DNA from: Mycobacteroides saopaulense
GTDB taxonomy: Bacteria; Actinomycetota; Actinomycetes; Mycobacteriales; Mycobacteriaceae
Direction: 5' to 3'
NCBI RefSeq assembly: GCF_001456355.1
Contig: NZ_CP010271.1
Span: forward strand, 3,100,001 to 3,164,000
Length of the DNA: 64,000 nt
This document shows positions 36,981-44,951 of this stretch, piece after piece. The stretch's first letter is position 1; each line of letters opens with the position of its first letter. The notes beneath the pieces are model-generated. The model made no database searches and was not told the origin of the DNA. It saw nothing but the letters and a program-made list of their open reading frames with translations. The position numbers and the translations under genes are program-made.

Positions 36981-37480
36981 GCGCCGACACCAATCGATAC
37001 GGCAGCGCCACCGTCGAATTACCCTCGGATACAACGATCCTCATCACCAGATCGTTCGACGCACCCGCCGCGCTGATCTTTCGGACGCTCACCGAACCCG
37101 AGCTGGTCAAGCGCTGGTGGGGATTCGAGACCGCGCAGTGGCAGGTTTGCGAGATCGATCTTCGAGTCGGCGGTCGCTGGCGGTACGTGGTCAGCCAGCC
37201 GTGCGAGTCCGAGCCGGACATGGAGGTCGCCTTCCACGGCGAGTACCGCGAGATCGACGCGCCCCACCGGCTGGTGAGCACCGAAGTGTTCGAGGGTGTT
37301 CCCGACGGCGAGGCGCTGGTCTCCACCACCCTGGACCAGATCGACGGTGTCACCACGATGCGCGTGCTGGTGCAGCACAGCTGCAAGGAGCACCGCGACG
37401 GTCACATCAACTCCGGCATGGAGGCCGGCATGCAGGTCAGCTACGACCGCATCGAGGATCTGCTGCGCGACCTGGGATGA
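36977..37480 (+). CDS. AHSA1/SRPBCC-domain protein
   Basis: A 167-residue AHSA1-like protein: ITRSFDAPAALIFRTLTEPELVKRWWG at the start, VCEIDLRVGGRWRYV, GEYREIDAPHRLVSTEVF and the final helix GMQVSYDRIEDLLRDL are typical. ArsR-AHSA1 operons are widespread in actinobacteria; the hydrophobic pocket binds an unknown small molecule. ATG 36977 lies in the ATGA overlap, with AAGGAGGAAC upstream. Confidence 0.88.
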   Translation: MSADTNRYGSATVELPSDTTILITRSFDAPAALIFRTLTEPELVKRWWGFETAQWQVCEIDLRVGGRWRYVVSQPCESEPDMEVAFHGEYREIDAPHRLVSTEVFEGVPDGEALVSTTLDQIDGVTTMRVLVQHSCKEHRDGHINSGMEAGMQVSYDRIEDLLRDLG

Positions 37481-37483
37481 CAA

Positions 37484-37558
37484 CCTTCACGCCGAGATGA
37501 CATCTACGCGGGAGAAACCCGGGTAAACACCCGCGTGAATGTCATCTCAGCGCGAAGG
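37484..37558. repeat. 75-base intergenic hairpin (inverted repeat)
   Basis: Arms of 29 bases, 24 paired, flank a 17-base loop that itself contains ACCCGGGT (37517-37524). The cores are GAGATGACAT (37494-37503) and ATGTCATCTC (37539-37548), with ACGCGGG/CCCGCGT inside and CCTTC/GAAGG at the ends. It starts four bases after the AHSA1 stop. It may act as a terminator, but its length and near symmetry look more like a dispersed repeat or small mobile palindrome. Confidence 0.7.
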
Positions 37559-37633
37559 CGGGCGTGAAGGCCGGCGCGCGGCCTCGGCGCGAAGGCCCGA
37601 AATAGTGCGCCCACGGCGGGCGTTGCAGCGTCC

Positions 37634-38080
37634 GTGACCAACCAATTCACGTCCGAGTACATCGCCAAGAACCCGCAATGGGTCGACGAGCAGATCGAGA
37701 TCTACGAATCCAGCGGCGGAGTGGACGGCACCACCTTCGATGGCATACCCGTGGTGGTGCTCTACACCATCGGGGCGAAGTCGGGCCAGATCCGCAAGGC
37801 ACCGCTCATGCGCGTGGAACACGAGGGCGTGTACCTGGCGGTCGGCTCGATCGGCGGCGCCCCGAAGAATCCGGCCTGGGTCGCGAACCTGCGGGCCAAC
37901 CCCGTGATCGAACTGCGCGACGGGGAAAACGTGCAGACCGTCCGTGCCGAAGAGATCACGGACGACACCAAACGCGCGGCGTGGTGGGAACGCGCTGTGG
38001 CGTCCTTCCCGCCGTACGCGGAGTACACGACGCGCACCACGCGGGTGTTCCCGCTGTTCACCCTCACTCCGGAGAGTTAG
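37634..38080 (+). CDS. Deazaflavin (F420)-type nitroreductase-family protein
   Basis: A 148-residue split-barrel protein of the Ddn/FDOR type (PF04075-like). Family features are the central GAKSGQIRKAPLM (the TxGRKSGx-like phosphate-binding loop), GVYLAVGSIGGAPKNPAWVANLRANP and the C-terminal FPPYAEYTTRTTRVFPLFTL. These bind F420 or related cofactors. GTG 37634 with no clear ribosome binding site. The 3' end overlaps the convergent acetyltransferase by 17 bases. First of three such genes in the window. Confidence 0.85.
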   Translation: MTNQFTSEYIAKNPQWVDEQIEIYESSGGVDGTTFDGIPVVVLYTIGAKSGQIRKAPLMRVEHEGVYLAVGSIGGAPKNPAWVANLRANPVIELRDGENVQTVRAEEITDDTKRAAWWERAVASFPPYAEYTTRTTRVFPLFTLTPES

Positions 38081-38813
38081 CGGCCGCCTTCTTGCGTTCG
38101 ATATCGGCCAGTGCCTCGGCCAGCTGCGCACGCTGCGCGGCCGAGGCGTCCCAGGCCACCTTCCGGTTCTTGACCACCTTGGCAGGCGCCCCGACGGCGA
38201 TCGAGTAGTCCGGGATCACGCCCTTGACCACTGCGTGGGCGCCGAGCACGCAGCCGCGGCCGACGATCGTGTCCCGCAAGATCGTCACCTTGGTGGCGAT
38301 CCAGGTGTCGGGCCCGATGCGCACCGGCGACTTGATGATGCCCTGGTCCTTGATCGGGTAGGTGATGTCTTCCATCCGGTGGTCGAAATCGCAGACATAG
38401 CACCAGTCGGCCATGAGGGCGGAGTCACCGAACTCGATGTCGATATACGCGTTGACGACGTTGTCCTTGCCGAACACGACCTTGTCGCCCAGCCGCAGCG
38501 ACCCCTCGTGGGCGCGCAGCGAGTTCCCGTCACCGATGTGCACCCATCGGCCGATCTCCATCCGGGCCAGCTCGGGTGTGCAGTGGATCTCGACATTCTT
38601 GCCGAGGAACAGCATGCCGCGCGTGACGATGTGCGGGTTGGAGAGCTTGAACTTGAGCAGCCGCCAGTACCGCACCAGGTACCAGGGCGTGTATGCCTTG
38701 TTGGCAATCACCCAGCGCAATGAGGCCTTGGTGAGGAATTTGGCCTGTGCCGGGTCCCGCAGACGCTGCCCGCGCCACCGCTTGTGCAGGGGAGCTCCCC
38801 ACATCGTCGTCAT
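38064..38813 (-). CDS. Left-handed beta-helix acetyltransferase (Rv3034c-like)
   Basis: A 249-residue hexapeptide-repeat acyltransferase. Repeats run from about residue 70 to 215 (MLFLGKNVEIHC, RWVHIGDGNSLRAH, LRLGDKVVFGKDNVVNA, ..., RIGPDTWIATKVTILRDTIVGRGCVLGAHAVVKGVIP). It closely fits Rv3034c, proposed to acylate MGLP. ATG 38813 was chosen by family fit; the open frame extends upstream. It marks the point where the core MGLP locus resumes after the accessory block. Confidence 0.85.
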   Translation of the reverse strand: MTTMWGAPLHKRWRGQRLRDPAQAKFLTKASLRWVIANKAYTPWYLVRYWRLLKFKLSNPHIVTRGMLFLGKNVEIHCTPELARMEIGRWVHIGDGNSLRAHEGSLRLGDKVVFGKDNVVNAYIDIEFGDSALMADWCYVCDFDHRMEDITYPIKDQGIIKSPVRIGPDTWIATKVTILRDTIVGRGCVLGAHAVVKGVIPDYSIAVGAPAKVVKNRKVAWDASAAQRAQLAEALADIERKKAAANSPE

Positions 38814-38898
38814 GGCCGCACAGCCTACGGGACGCGGCAGGGCGCGCACGCTACCCTGCGATGGGCCGGACCGCCCCCGAAGGAAGGAGTGCACCACC

Positions 38899-40191
38899 GT
38901 GCTTTCCCGGGCACGAGTACTCGCGAGCACTGCTCTCGCGGCGCTCCTCACCGTCACCGGATGCTCCGGCGACGATTCCTGGATCAACATCAAGGCCGCC
39001 CCCGGCTGGTCTGCCACCTACGCTGACGCGCACAACAGCAGCTACACGCCCACTGAAGGGGCGCGCGAGCTGACCCTGGAGTGGAGCCGGAACACCAAGG
39101 GCCAGATACGCAGTGCCGCGGCGATCGGCATCGACAACTTCATCGCGGTCAGTGCCGACACCCCCTCCGGCTGCACGCTCATGGAGTGGGAGAACAACCG
39201 CGCCGCGCGTCAGCGCTGGTGCACCCGGATGATCACCGGCAGTCCGTGGTCCGGACCGCTTGCCGACGGCTACAACAACCTCTACATGGGCCAGCCCGGG
39301 GCCATAGTGTCATTCCCGCCCACCCAGTGGATCCGGTGGCGCAAGCCCGTCATCGGTGCGCCCACCACACCCAAGATCGTCGAGCCCGGCCGACTTCTGG
39401 TCGTCACGCACCTCGGTCAGATCCTGGTCTTCAACGCTCAGCGCGGCGAAGTCGTGGGAACCCCCATGGATCTCCTCGAAGGGGTCGACCCGGCCGATCC
39501 ACGGCGTGGTCTGGAGGATTGCGAAGCGGCGCGGCCCAAATGCCCGGTGGCGGCCTCTCCCGCCTACGACCCGGCGACCGGCACCATCGTCACCACACTG
39601 TGGCAGCCGGGCAAGCCGGTGCCGGTGCTGCTGGGCATCACCTACGACGCCGACGGCAACATCACGCTGAAGCACAAGTGGGCCAACAAGATCATCGACG
39701 AGGGTGTGATCGGCTCCCCCGTGATGTCGCACGACGGCGAGACGGTCTACATCAACGACCGCAAGGGCTCGCTGCACGCGATGCACACCTTCGACGGCAG
39801 CCAAAAATGGTCGTTGCCGCTGGGGTTCAACGCGACCACACCACCGTCTGTGGCACCCGACGGAACGATCATCGCGGGAACCGGCGACAAGGCCACCCTG
39901 GTGGGCATCAAGGATTCGGGCAGCAAGGGTGAAATCGCTTGGCGCCGCGACGATCTTGTTCCGCTGTCGACATCGAGCCAGGCCGCCGGAAACGTGGGCT
40001 ACGCCGTCGTCAAGGATGGGGACAAAGGCCTGGCGCTGGTGGTGTTCAACACCCCGGACGGAGCCACCATCAACCGTTACCCGCTGCCGGACGCCGACGG
40101 CTTCCCGGTGGGGATCTCGATCGGACCGGATCAGCGCGTGATCGTCACACTGAGCGAGGGCTTGGTGTACGGGTTCCGCCCGGGGACCTAG
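38899..40191 (+). CDS. Beta-propeller (PQQ-like) lipoprotein, Rv3035-like
   Basis: A 430-residue exported protein. GTG 38899 has AGGAAGGAG at 38881-38889 and starts a lipoprotein signal (LASTALAALLTVTGC), the lipobox Cys being residue 20. The body repeats PQQ/WD-type blades (NNLYMGQPGAIVSFPP, ASPAYDPATGTIVTTLW, GETVYINDRKGSLHAMHTFDG). Equivalent to Rv3035 of unknown function, situated in the MGLP region. The 3' end overlaps the convergent methyltransferase by 47 bases. Confidence 0.85.
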   Translation: MLSRARVLASTALAALLTVTGCSGDDSWINIKAAPGWSATYADAHNSSYTPTEGARELTLEWSRNTKGQIRSAAAIGIDNFIAVSADTPSGCTLMEWENNRAARQRWCTRMITGSPWSGPLADGYNNLYMGQPGAIVSFPPTQWIRWRKPVIGAPTTPKIVEPGRLLVVTHLGQILVFNAQRGEVVGTPMDLLEGVDPADPRRGLEDCEAARPKCPVAASPAYDPATGTIVTTLWQPGKPVPVLLGITYDADGNITLKHKWANKIIDEGVIGSPVMSHDGETVYINDRKGSLHAMHTFDGSQKWSLPLGFNATTPPSVAPDGTIIAGTGDKATLVGIKDSGSKGEIAWRRDDLVPLSTSSQAAGNVGYAVVKDGDKGLALVVFNTPDGATINRYPLPDADGFPVGISIGPDQRVIVTLSEGLVYGFRPGT

Positions 40192-41338
40192 CCGCGCAAA
40201 CGAAGGCTTGTGCGCCACTGCCGATTCGGGTGATGACCGCCGACAGGGCCACACTGCCCCGAAGCTTCAGCCGGGTGCGCAGCACTGCCGGGTCCACGTC
40301 GACCCCACGGACGGTGATCTCTAGAGAGCCGCAATCACGGGCGGCCAGCGCCTGCCGCAGCCGCTTCTCGTTGTAGGGCAGTGTATCGAGCACCCGGTAG
40401 CCCTGCGTACCGGCGGGCACGGCATCCCCCGACAGGTATGCGATGCGGGAATCCAACTGCCACAAGCCATGTCGCGCGGCGTACTGCCGCACCAGTCCGG
40501 CACGCACCACCGCGCCATCGGGATCGATGATCCACTCCCCCGCCTCGCCCACCGCGCAGTCGTCGGGGTCGGCGTCGGTCAGCTGGTACCCCTGCCCGGA
40601 CGTCACCAGCACGGTGGCACGCCTGCGCGCACGCGCCAACCCGGCTGACCACAGACACGCCTCACGCACACCACCGTCGAGCGAGACCACCTCGATCTCA
40701 CCGTCGAAACCGGTCTGCTGGCGCAGATCGGTGAAATCCAGTCCCGGAGCACATTTGACCACCAAATCGCGATCGGCATAGGTCCGCAACACCGCGTCCA
40801 GCGGTGGCGTGTAGGCGGACGGGTCGAACCGTCGGCGTCCGCCGGAGCGGCGACCCGGGTCGGCGACCACCACCTGTGCGCGACTTGCCGGCGCCAGCGC
40901 ATCGGCCCGGCAGATCAATACCTGTTCGCCGATGTTGTGGCGCGCCATCGCCGTTCGCACCGGATCGATGTCACTTCCGATGACCGTCGCCGCGACACCG
41001 TCGAGGGCGGCAAGCTCGGCCCCGACCGAACACGTGACGTCGTGAACCACCGAGCCCGCCAGCCGGGCCGCCCGGTGTCTGGCCACCGCGGCCGGGGTCG
41101 CCTGCTGCAGCGCATCATCGGTGAACAGCCATTGGCCTACATCGCCCAGCTTTGCCGTCGCCTTACGGCGCAGCTGCACCGTCTGCGCCAGGACCGCCGC
41201 GCGATCGCCGAACTCGGCGCGCAACGCAGCAGTATCGGCCACCAGGGTGCTGGGCGAGAACGTGTACGCGGAGGCCCGAGCCAGGTCCGTTCTGCCCGCC
41301 TCCGACGACAGATAGGTGACGTCGGAAAGGTCGAACAC
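40145..41338 (-). CDS. THUMP-like class I methyltransferase (Rv3037c-like)
   Basis: A 397-residue protein with SAM-binding signatures VHDVTCSVGAELAAL and VIGSDIDPVRTAMARHN (about 98-133) and VVVADPGRRSGGRRRFDP, found in actinobacterial proteins equivalent to Rv3037c. It has been counted within the Rv3030-Rv3037c MGLP region; an RNA methyltransferase is the alternative. GTG 41338, 17 bases after the upstream methyltransferase stop. The Rv3036c (TB22.2) gene of M. tuberculosis is absent between it and the PQQ lipoprotein. Confidence 0.78.
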   Translation of the reverse strand: MFDLSDVTYLSSEAGRTDLARASAYTFSPSTLVADTAALRAEFGDRAAVLAQTVQLRRKATAKLGDVGQWLFTDDALQQATPAAVARHRAARLAGSVVHDVTCSVGAELAALDGVAATVIGSDIDPVRTAMARHNIGEQVLICRADALAPASRAQVVVADPGRRSGGRRRFDPSAYTPPLDAVLRTYADRDLVVKCAPGLDFTDLRQQTGFDGEIEVVSLDGGVREACLWSAGLARARRRATVLVTSGQGYQLTDADPDDCAVGEAGEWIIDPDGAVVRAGLVRQYAARHGLWQLDSRIAYLSGDAVPAGTQGYRVLDTLPYNEKRLRQALAARDCGSLEITVRGVDVDPAVLRTRLKLRGSVALSAVITRIGSGAQAFVCAARSPGGTRTPSPRSV

Positions 41339-41355
41339 CGGCGGTTATCGAGTGA

Positions 41356-42333
41356 TTAAGACGGCTTGAGCCCGGTGATCATCACGTTGTAGTACCAGCC
41401 CTTGGGCACCACGTGACGCCATACGTTCTCGTCCACCCAGCTGAGCGCCTTCCAACCGCCGAAGGCGAACTTCGCCCAGCCCCAGCCCAACTTGCCCGGC
41501 GGCACCGTCGACTCGAACGTGCGCACCGGCCAGCCCAGCATGGCGGCGGTGAATTCTTCACTGGCTGTCCGCACCGCGACGGCGCCGGCGTTGGCGGCCA
41601 TCTTCTCCAGATCAGCCGGGTCAAAGGTATGCAGGTCGACGACCCATTCCAGGGCCGCCGCACGCGAGTTCTCGTCGAGTTCCTCCTGCGGACGCCGCCA
41701 GCTCTCCAATCCGGGCAGCTTCATCGCCTGGACGGTGGCCTTCCAGGTCAGATTCGCCAGCGCGCGGGCGTACAAGTTCCCCACGGTGGTGGGCTCACCG
41801 GCGAAGATGAACCGTCCACCCGGCTTGAGCACCCGCAGCACCTCACGCAGCGACAGCTCGACATCGGGAATGTGGTGCAACACCGCATGGCCCACCACCA
41901 AATCGAAGGTGTTGTCGTCGTAGGGAATCCGCTCGGCATCGGCGACCCGGCCATCGACGTCCAGACCCAGCTCCTTGCCGGTGCGGGTGGCGACCTTGAC
42001 CATGCCCGGGGACAGGTCGGTGACCGAACCACGACGGGCCACGCCGGACTGCATCAGGTTCAGCAGGAAGAAGCCGGTGCCGCAACCGAGCTCCAGGGCA
42101 CGGTCGTAGGGCAGCTCGCGCTGATCCTCGACGGGCACGATGGCGTCGAACCGGCCGCGGGCGTAGTCGATGCAGCGCTGGTCGTAGGAGATGGACCACT
42201 TCTCGTCGTAGGTTTCTGCTTCCCAGTCGTGATAGAGGATCTGGGCGAGTTTGTTGTCCTCGAAAGCGGCGGCGACCTGCTCGGCGGTGGCCTTCGTGGT
42301 CGGCTGGCCGTCCAGCCCCGTAATCTCCGTCAT
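41356..42333 (-). CDS. SAM-dependent methyltransferase (Rv3038c-like)
   Basis: A 325-residue class I methyltransferase with motif I LELGCGTGFFLLNLM (about 79-93), VTDLSPGMVKVA, FDLVVGHAVLHHIPDVE and VLKPGGRFIFAGEP. The N-terminus (WEAETYDEKWSISYDQRCIDYARGRF) fits Rv3038c. Acceptor unknown. Second gene of a compact minus-strand run from the ABC ATPase to the Rv3037c homologue. Confidence 0.86.
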   Translation of the reverse strand: MTEITGLDGQPTTKATAEQVAAAFEDNKLAQILYHDWEAETYDEKWSISYDQRCIDYARGRFDAIVPVEDQRELPYDRALELGCGTGFFLLNLMQSGVARRGSVTDLSPGMVKVATRTGKELGLDVDGRVADAERIPYDDNTFDLVVGHAVLHHIPDVELSLREVLRVLKPGGRFIFAGEPTTVGNLYARALANLTWKATVQAMKLPGLESWRRPQEELDENSRAAALEWVVDLHTFDPADLEKMAANAGAVAVRTASEEFTAAMLGWPVRTFESTVPPGKLGWGWAKFAFGGWKALSWVDENVWRHVVPKGWYYNVMITGLKPS

Positions 42334-42354
42334 GGCCGTCAGCCTAACGCCTGG

Positions 42355-43149
42355 TTAGGCTCCCCTGAACCGGGCCGTCCCCGGGCCGATCTCCAGCTGA
42401 GCGGCCACCCCGTCCACGCGGTCCTGCGTCGCGAACACCTGGCAAAAGAGCTCACGCTCCCTGTCCAGTCCCCCGGCCAGCGGGCTGTCGAATCCATGAT
42501 CGATGGCTTGCTTTGCCGCCGCGAGCGCCAGGGGCGGCCCGTCGACGAAGCGTCGGGCCCAGGCCGCGGCCTCGGTGTAGACATCGTCCGGCGCCACGAT
42601 CTGATCCAACAGGCCCATCCGCAGCGCCTCTTTGGCCTCGACAAAGCGGCCGCTGAAAACCATCTCCTTGGCCCGGCTCAGTCCCACCACCCGCGCCAGC
42701 CGCACGGTTCCGCCACCCCCGGGGATCATGCCGACCAGAATCTCCGGCGACCCCACCTTGACGTTGTCCCCGGCTACTCGCCAATCGGCCGCCAGCGCCA
42801 GCTCCAGTCCACCGCCCAACGCGTATCCGGTGATCGCGGCCACGGTGGGTTTGGCCAGCTCCGCCACCGCGGTGAGGGCGGCCTGGCGGGCCCCGGCGCT
42901 GCGCGCCATCTCGTCGGCGGTCAGCTCCGAAAGTTCTGCCAAGTCGTCGCCGGTGCAGAAGATTTCGTGTCCGCCGTAGACGATGACCACCCGGATGTCC
43001 TCGCGCGCGTTCGCTTCGGCCGCGGCCTGGGCGAGTTCGCGGTACATCTGTCGGGTGAGGGCATTGGTGGGCGGTCTAGACAGCGCGATGGTGCCAATGC
43101 CGGGGTGCTCGGGCGCGGTGCGTACCGAGACGAATTCGGGCTCGCTCAT
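42355..43149 (-). CDS. echA17: Enoyl-CoA hydratase/isomerase family protein EchA17
   Basis: A 264-residue crotonase. Oxyanion-hole segments are EIFCTGDDLAEL and YALGGGLELALAADWRVA, and VGMIPGGGGTVRLARVVG carries the second Glu/Gly region. Equivalent to Rv3039c. ATG 43149 is in the ATGA overlap with the upstream NUDIX gene, so both are made together; the longer frame adds 30 non-family residues. Confidence 0.92.
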   Translation of the reverse strand: MSEPEFVSVRTAPEHPGIGTIALSRPPTNALTRQMYRELAQAAAEANAREDIRVVIVYGGHEIFCTGDDLAELSELTADEMARSAGARQAALTAVAELAKPTVAAITGYALGGGLELALAADWRVAGDNVKVGSPEILVGMIPGGGGTVRLARVVGLSRAKEMVFSGRFVEAKEALRMGLLDQIVAPDDVYTEAAAWARRFVDGPPLALAAAKQAIDHGFDSPLAGGLDRERELFCQVFATQDRVDGVAAQLEIGPGTARFRGA

Positions 43150-43964
43150 ATCAGTTCCGGCCCCGTCACCTCGGGGATCTCCATGGCGCCCTGCCGGGCG
43201 GCCTCGTATCGGTCGACGTCGTCGAACTGGACGAACCACCGGCCGTCCTGCTCGGTCAGGGTCGGCATGATCGGCGCGATACTGCGCGCCACGGCCAGCA
43301 CCTCGGCGACCGTGGCGCCGGATGAGGACACCGCGTCGAGCTGGGACCAGGTAGGAGGAAGCAAGAAGCTCCGGCGCTCGGTGAAGGCCGTGATCGCGGC
43401 GTCGGGGGTCTGCCAGCCCGAGGCGACGGCCTCGGTGTTGTCGCCGTCGGCGTCCTGCCCCGCGGGCAGGGCCGCGACGAAGAAGAACGTGTCATAGCGG
43501 CGCGGCTCGGCTTCCGGAGTAATCCAGTTGGCCCACGGCCGCAGCAGGTCCGCCCGTAACAGCAGACCCTCCCGCTGCAGAAACTCGCCGAACGACAGCG
43601 TCTTGTCCGACAGATCGTGGCGTGCCTGACGGCAGGCCGCCGCGTCCCCGACGATCTCGGTCTCCGAGGTGCCCGCGAACAACACGCCGCACTCCTCGAA
43701 GGTTTCGCGCGCGGCGGCGCACACCAACGCCGACGCCAACTCCGGCGTGACGCCCAGCTGTTGCGCCCACCAGTCGACATCCGGACCCACCCACGGCAGG
43801 TCGGCGCGCAGGTCGCGGGAGTCCACACCCCCTCCCGGGAACACGGTCATCCCACCGGCGAAGGCCATGGCGTTGTCGCGGCGCATCAGGAACGCCTCAA
43901 CGCCGACGGCGCCGTCACGGATGAGTACGACGGTGGCCGCAGGCTTCGGCTCAGGTGGTGTCAA
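43146..43964 (-). CDS. NUDIX hydrolase, NUDT19-like (Rv3040c)
   Basis: A 272-residue NUDIX protein in which the Nudix box is split: GGG at 44-46 and R86-E87-x2-E90-E91-x-G93 (ARETFEECG) are separated by about 40 residues, the arrangement of NUDT19/NUDT7-type coenzyme A diphosphatases. It is likely to hydrolyse CoA or acyl-CoA. The start is TTG 43964 with AAGGAG six bases upstream and MTPPEPKPAATVVLIRDG following. Coupled to echA17 by ATGA. Confidence 0.82.
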   Translation of the reverse strand: MTPPEPKPAATVVLIRDGAVGVEAFLMRRDNAMAFAGGMTVFPGGGVDSRDLRADLPWVGPDVDWWAQQLGVTPELASALVCAAARETFEECGVLFAGTSETEIVGDAAACRQARHDLSDKTLSFGEFLQREGLLLRADLLRPWANWITPEAEPRRYDTFFFVAALPAGQDADGDNTEAVASGWQTPDAAITAFTERRSFLLPPTWSQLDAVSSSGATVAEVLAVARSIAPIMPTLTEQDGRWFVQFDDVDRYEAARQGAMEIPEVTGPELI

Positions 43965-43988
43965 CGGGAGCTCCTTCGACTTTGCGCG

Positions 43989-44915
43989 CTACTGCGCGCG
44001 GTGGGCTGCCCGGGCCCGGGCACGTCGCGCGAAGTAACGTCCGTCGATCATCTCAACCACGATCGACTGGCCGAACGCGCGGGACAGGTTCTCGCTGGTC
44101 ATCACATCCGCCAACAGCCCCTGAGCGACGACCTCTCCCTCCGACAGCAACAAAGCGTGGCTGAAACCGGGCGGGATCTCTTCCACATGGTGAGTCACCA
44201 GCACCATCGCCGGCGCATCGGGGTCGGCGGCGAGCTCACCCAGCCGCGCCACCAGTTCCTCACGCCCACCCAGGTCCAATCCGGCAGCCGGCTCATCGAG
44301 GAGCAGCAGCTCGGGATCGGTCATCAACGCCCGCGCGATGAGTACTCGTTTGCGTTCGCCCTCGGACAGCGTCCCGTATGTGCGTTCAGCCAGATGTTCG
44401 GCGCCAAGGGTTTCGAGCATGTCTACGGCGCGCGCCGTATCGATCTCCTCGTACTCCTCGCGCCAGCGCCCCAACACCGCGTACCCAGCCGACACCACCA
44501 GGTCGCGGACAACTTCGTCATCCGGGATCCGCTGCGCGAGTGCGGCAGAGCTCAGGCCGATCCTTGCCTTGAGTTCCGATACGTCGACACGACCCAACCG
44601 TTCTCCGAGGATGGCGGCGTGACCCGCCGTGGGGTGCTCCATGGCCGCCGCGATCCGTAGCAATGACGTCTTCCCGGCGCCATTCGGACCGAGAACCACC
44701 CACCGCTCGTCCAGCTCGACCGACCAGGTGACCGGGCCCACCAACACCTTGCGGTTGCGGCGCAGCAGCACATCGCGGAAATCGAGCAGAAGGTCCGGAT
44801 CAATTTCGGCCACGGGGCCATCGTGCCGCATCCCGCCCGGCGAGCGACGGGCGGGAGCCACCTGGAGAGCCATCTCCGACATGCATCCGGACCCATATCG
44901 CGTATCCTCACTCAT
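43989..44915 (-). CDS. ABC transporter ATP-binding protein (Rv3041c-like)
   Basis: A soluble ABC ATPase of up to 308 residues: Walker A GPNGAGKTS, signature LSEGERKRV, Walker B LLLLDEPAAGLD, and H-loop LVTHHVEEI. It resembles stand-alone ATPases of the ModF type rather than a transporter with an adjacent permease; none is nearby. The start is unclear: ATG 44915 overlaps a dyad before the XRE gene, and ATGs at 44882 and 44831 are possible, the last giving 280 residues. Confidence 0.85.
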   Translation of the reverse strand: MSEDTRYGSGCMSEMALQVAPARRSPGGMRHDGPVAEIDPDLLLDFRDVLLRRNRKVLVGPVTWSVELDERWVVLGPNGAGKTSLLRIAAAMEHPTAGHAAILGERLGRVDVSELKARIGLSSAALAQRIPDDEVVRDLVVSAGYAVLGRWREEYEEIDTARAVDMLETLGAEHLAERTYGTLSEGERKRVLIARALMTDPELLLLDEPAAGLDLGGREELVARLGELAADPDAPAMVLVTHHVEEIPPGFSHALLLSEGEVVAQGLLADVMTSENLSRAFGQSIVVEMIDGRYFARRARARAAHRAQ

Positions 44916-44918
44916 ACG
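44901..44918. promoter_or_regulatory. Dyad upstream of XRE-type regulator
   Basis: CGTAT (44901-44905) and ATACG (44914-44918) flank an 8-base centre, 34 bases before the regulator ATG and over the first possible start of the divergent ABC ATPase gene. A plausible autoregulatory site. Confidence 0.35.
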
Positions 44919-44951
44919 TTAGCAATCTCGGAGGGAATCCCAGGCAACCAC

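Noticed and set aside
23219..38063. Prophage or integrative element
   Set aside because: The block is accessory by synteny, but I found no integrase, transposase, phage structural gene, tRNA or flanking direct repeat at its edges.
41413..43497. A 694-codon open frame on the plus strand
   Set aside because: It is antisense to four well-supported minus-strand genes (methyltransferases, echA17, NUDIX) and its translation is low-complexity Gly/Arg/His-rich with no family likeness; a high-GC shadow.
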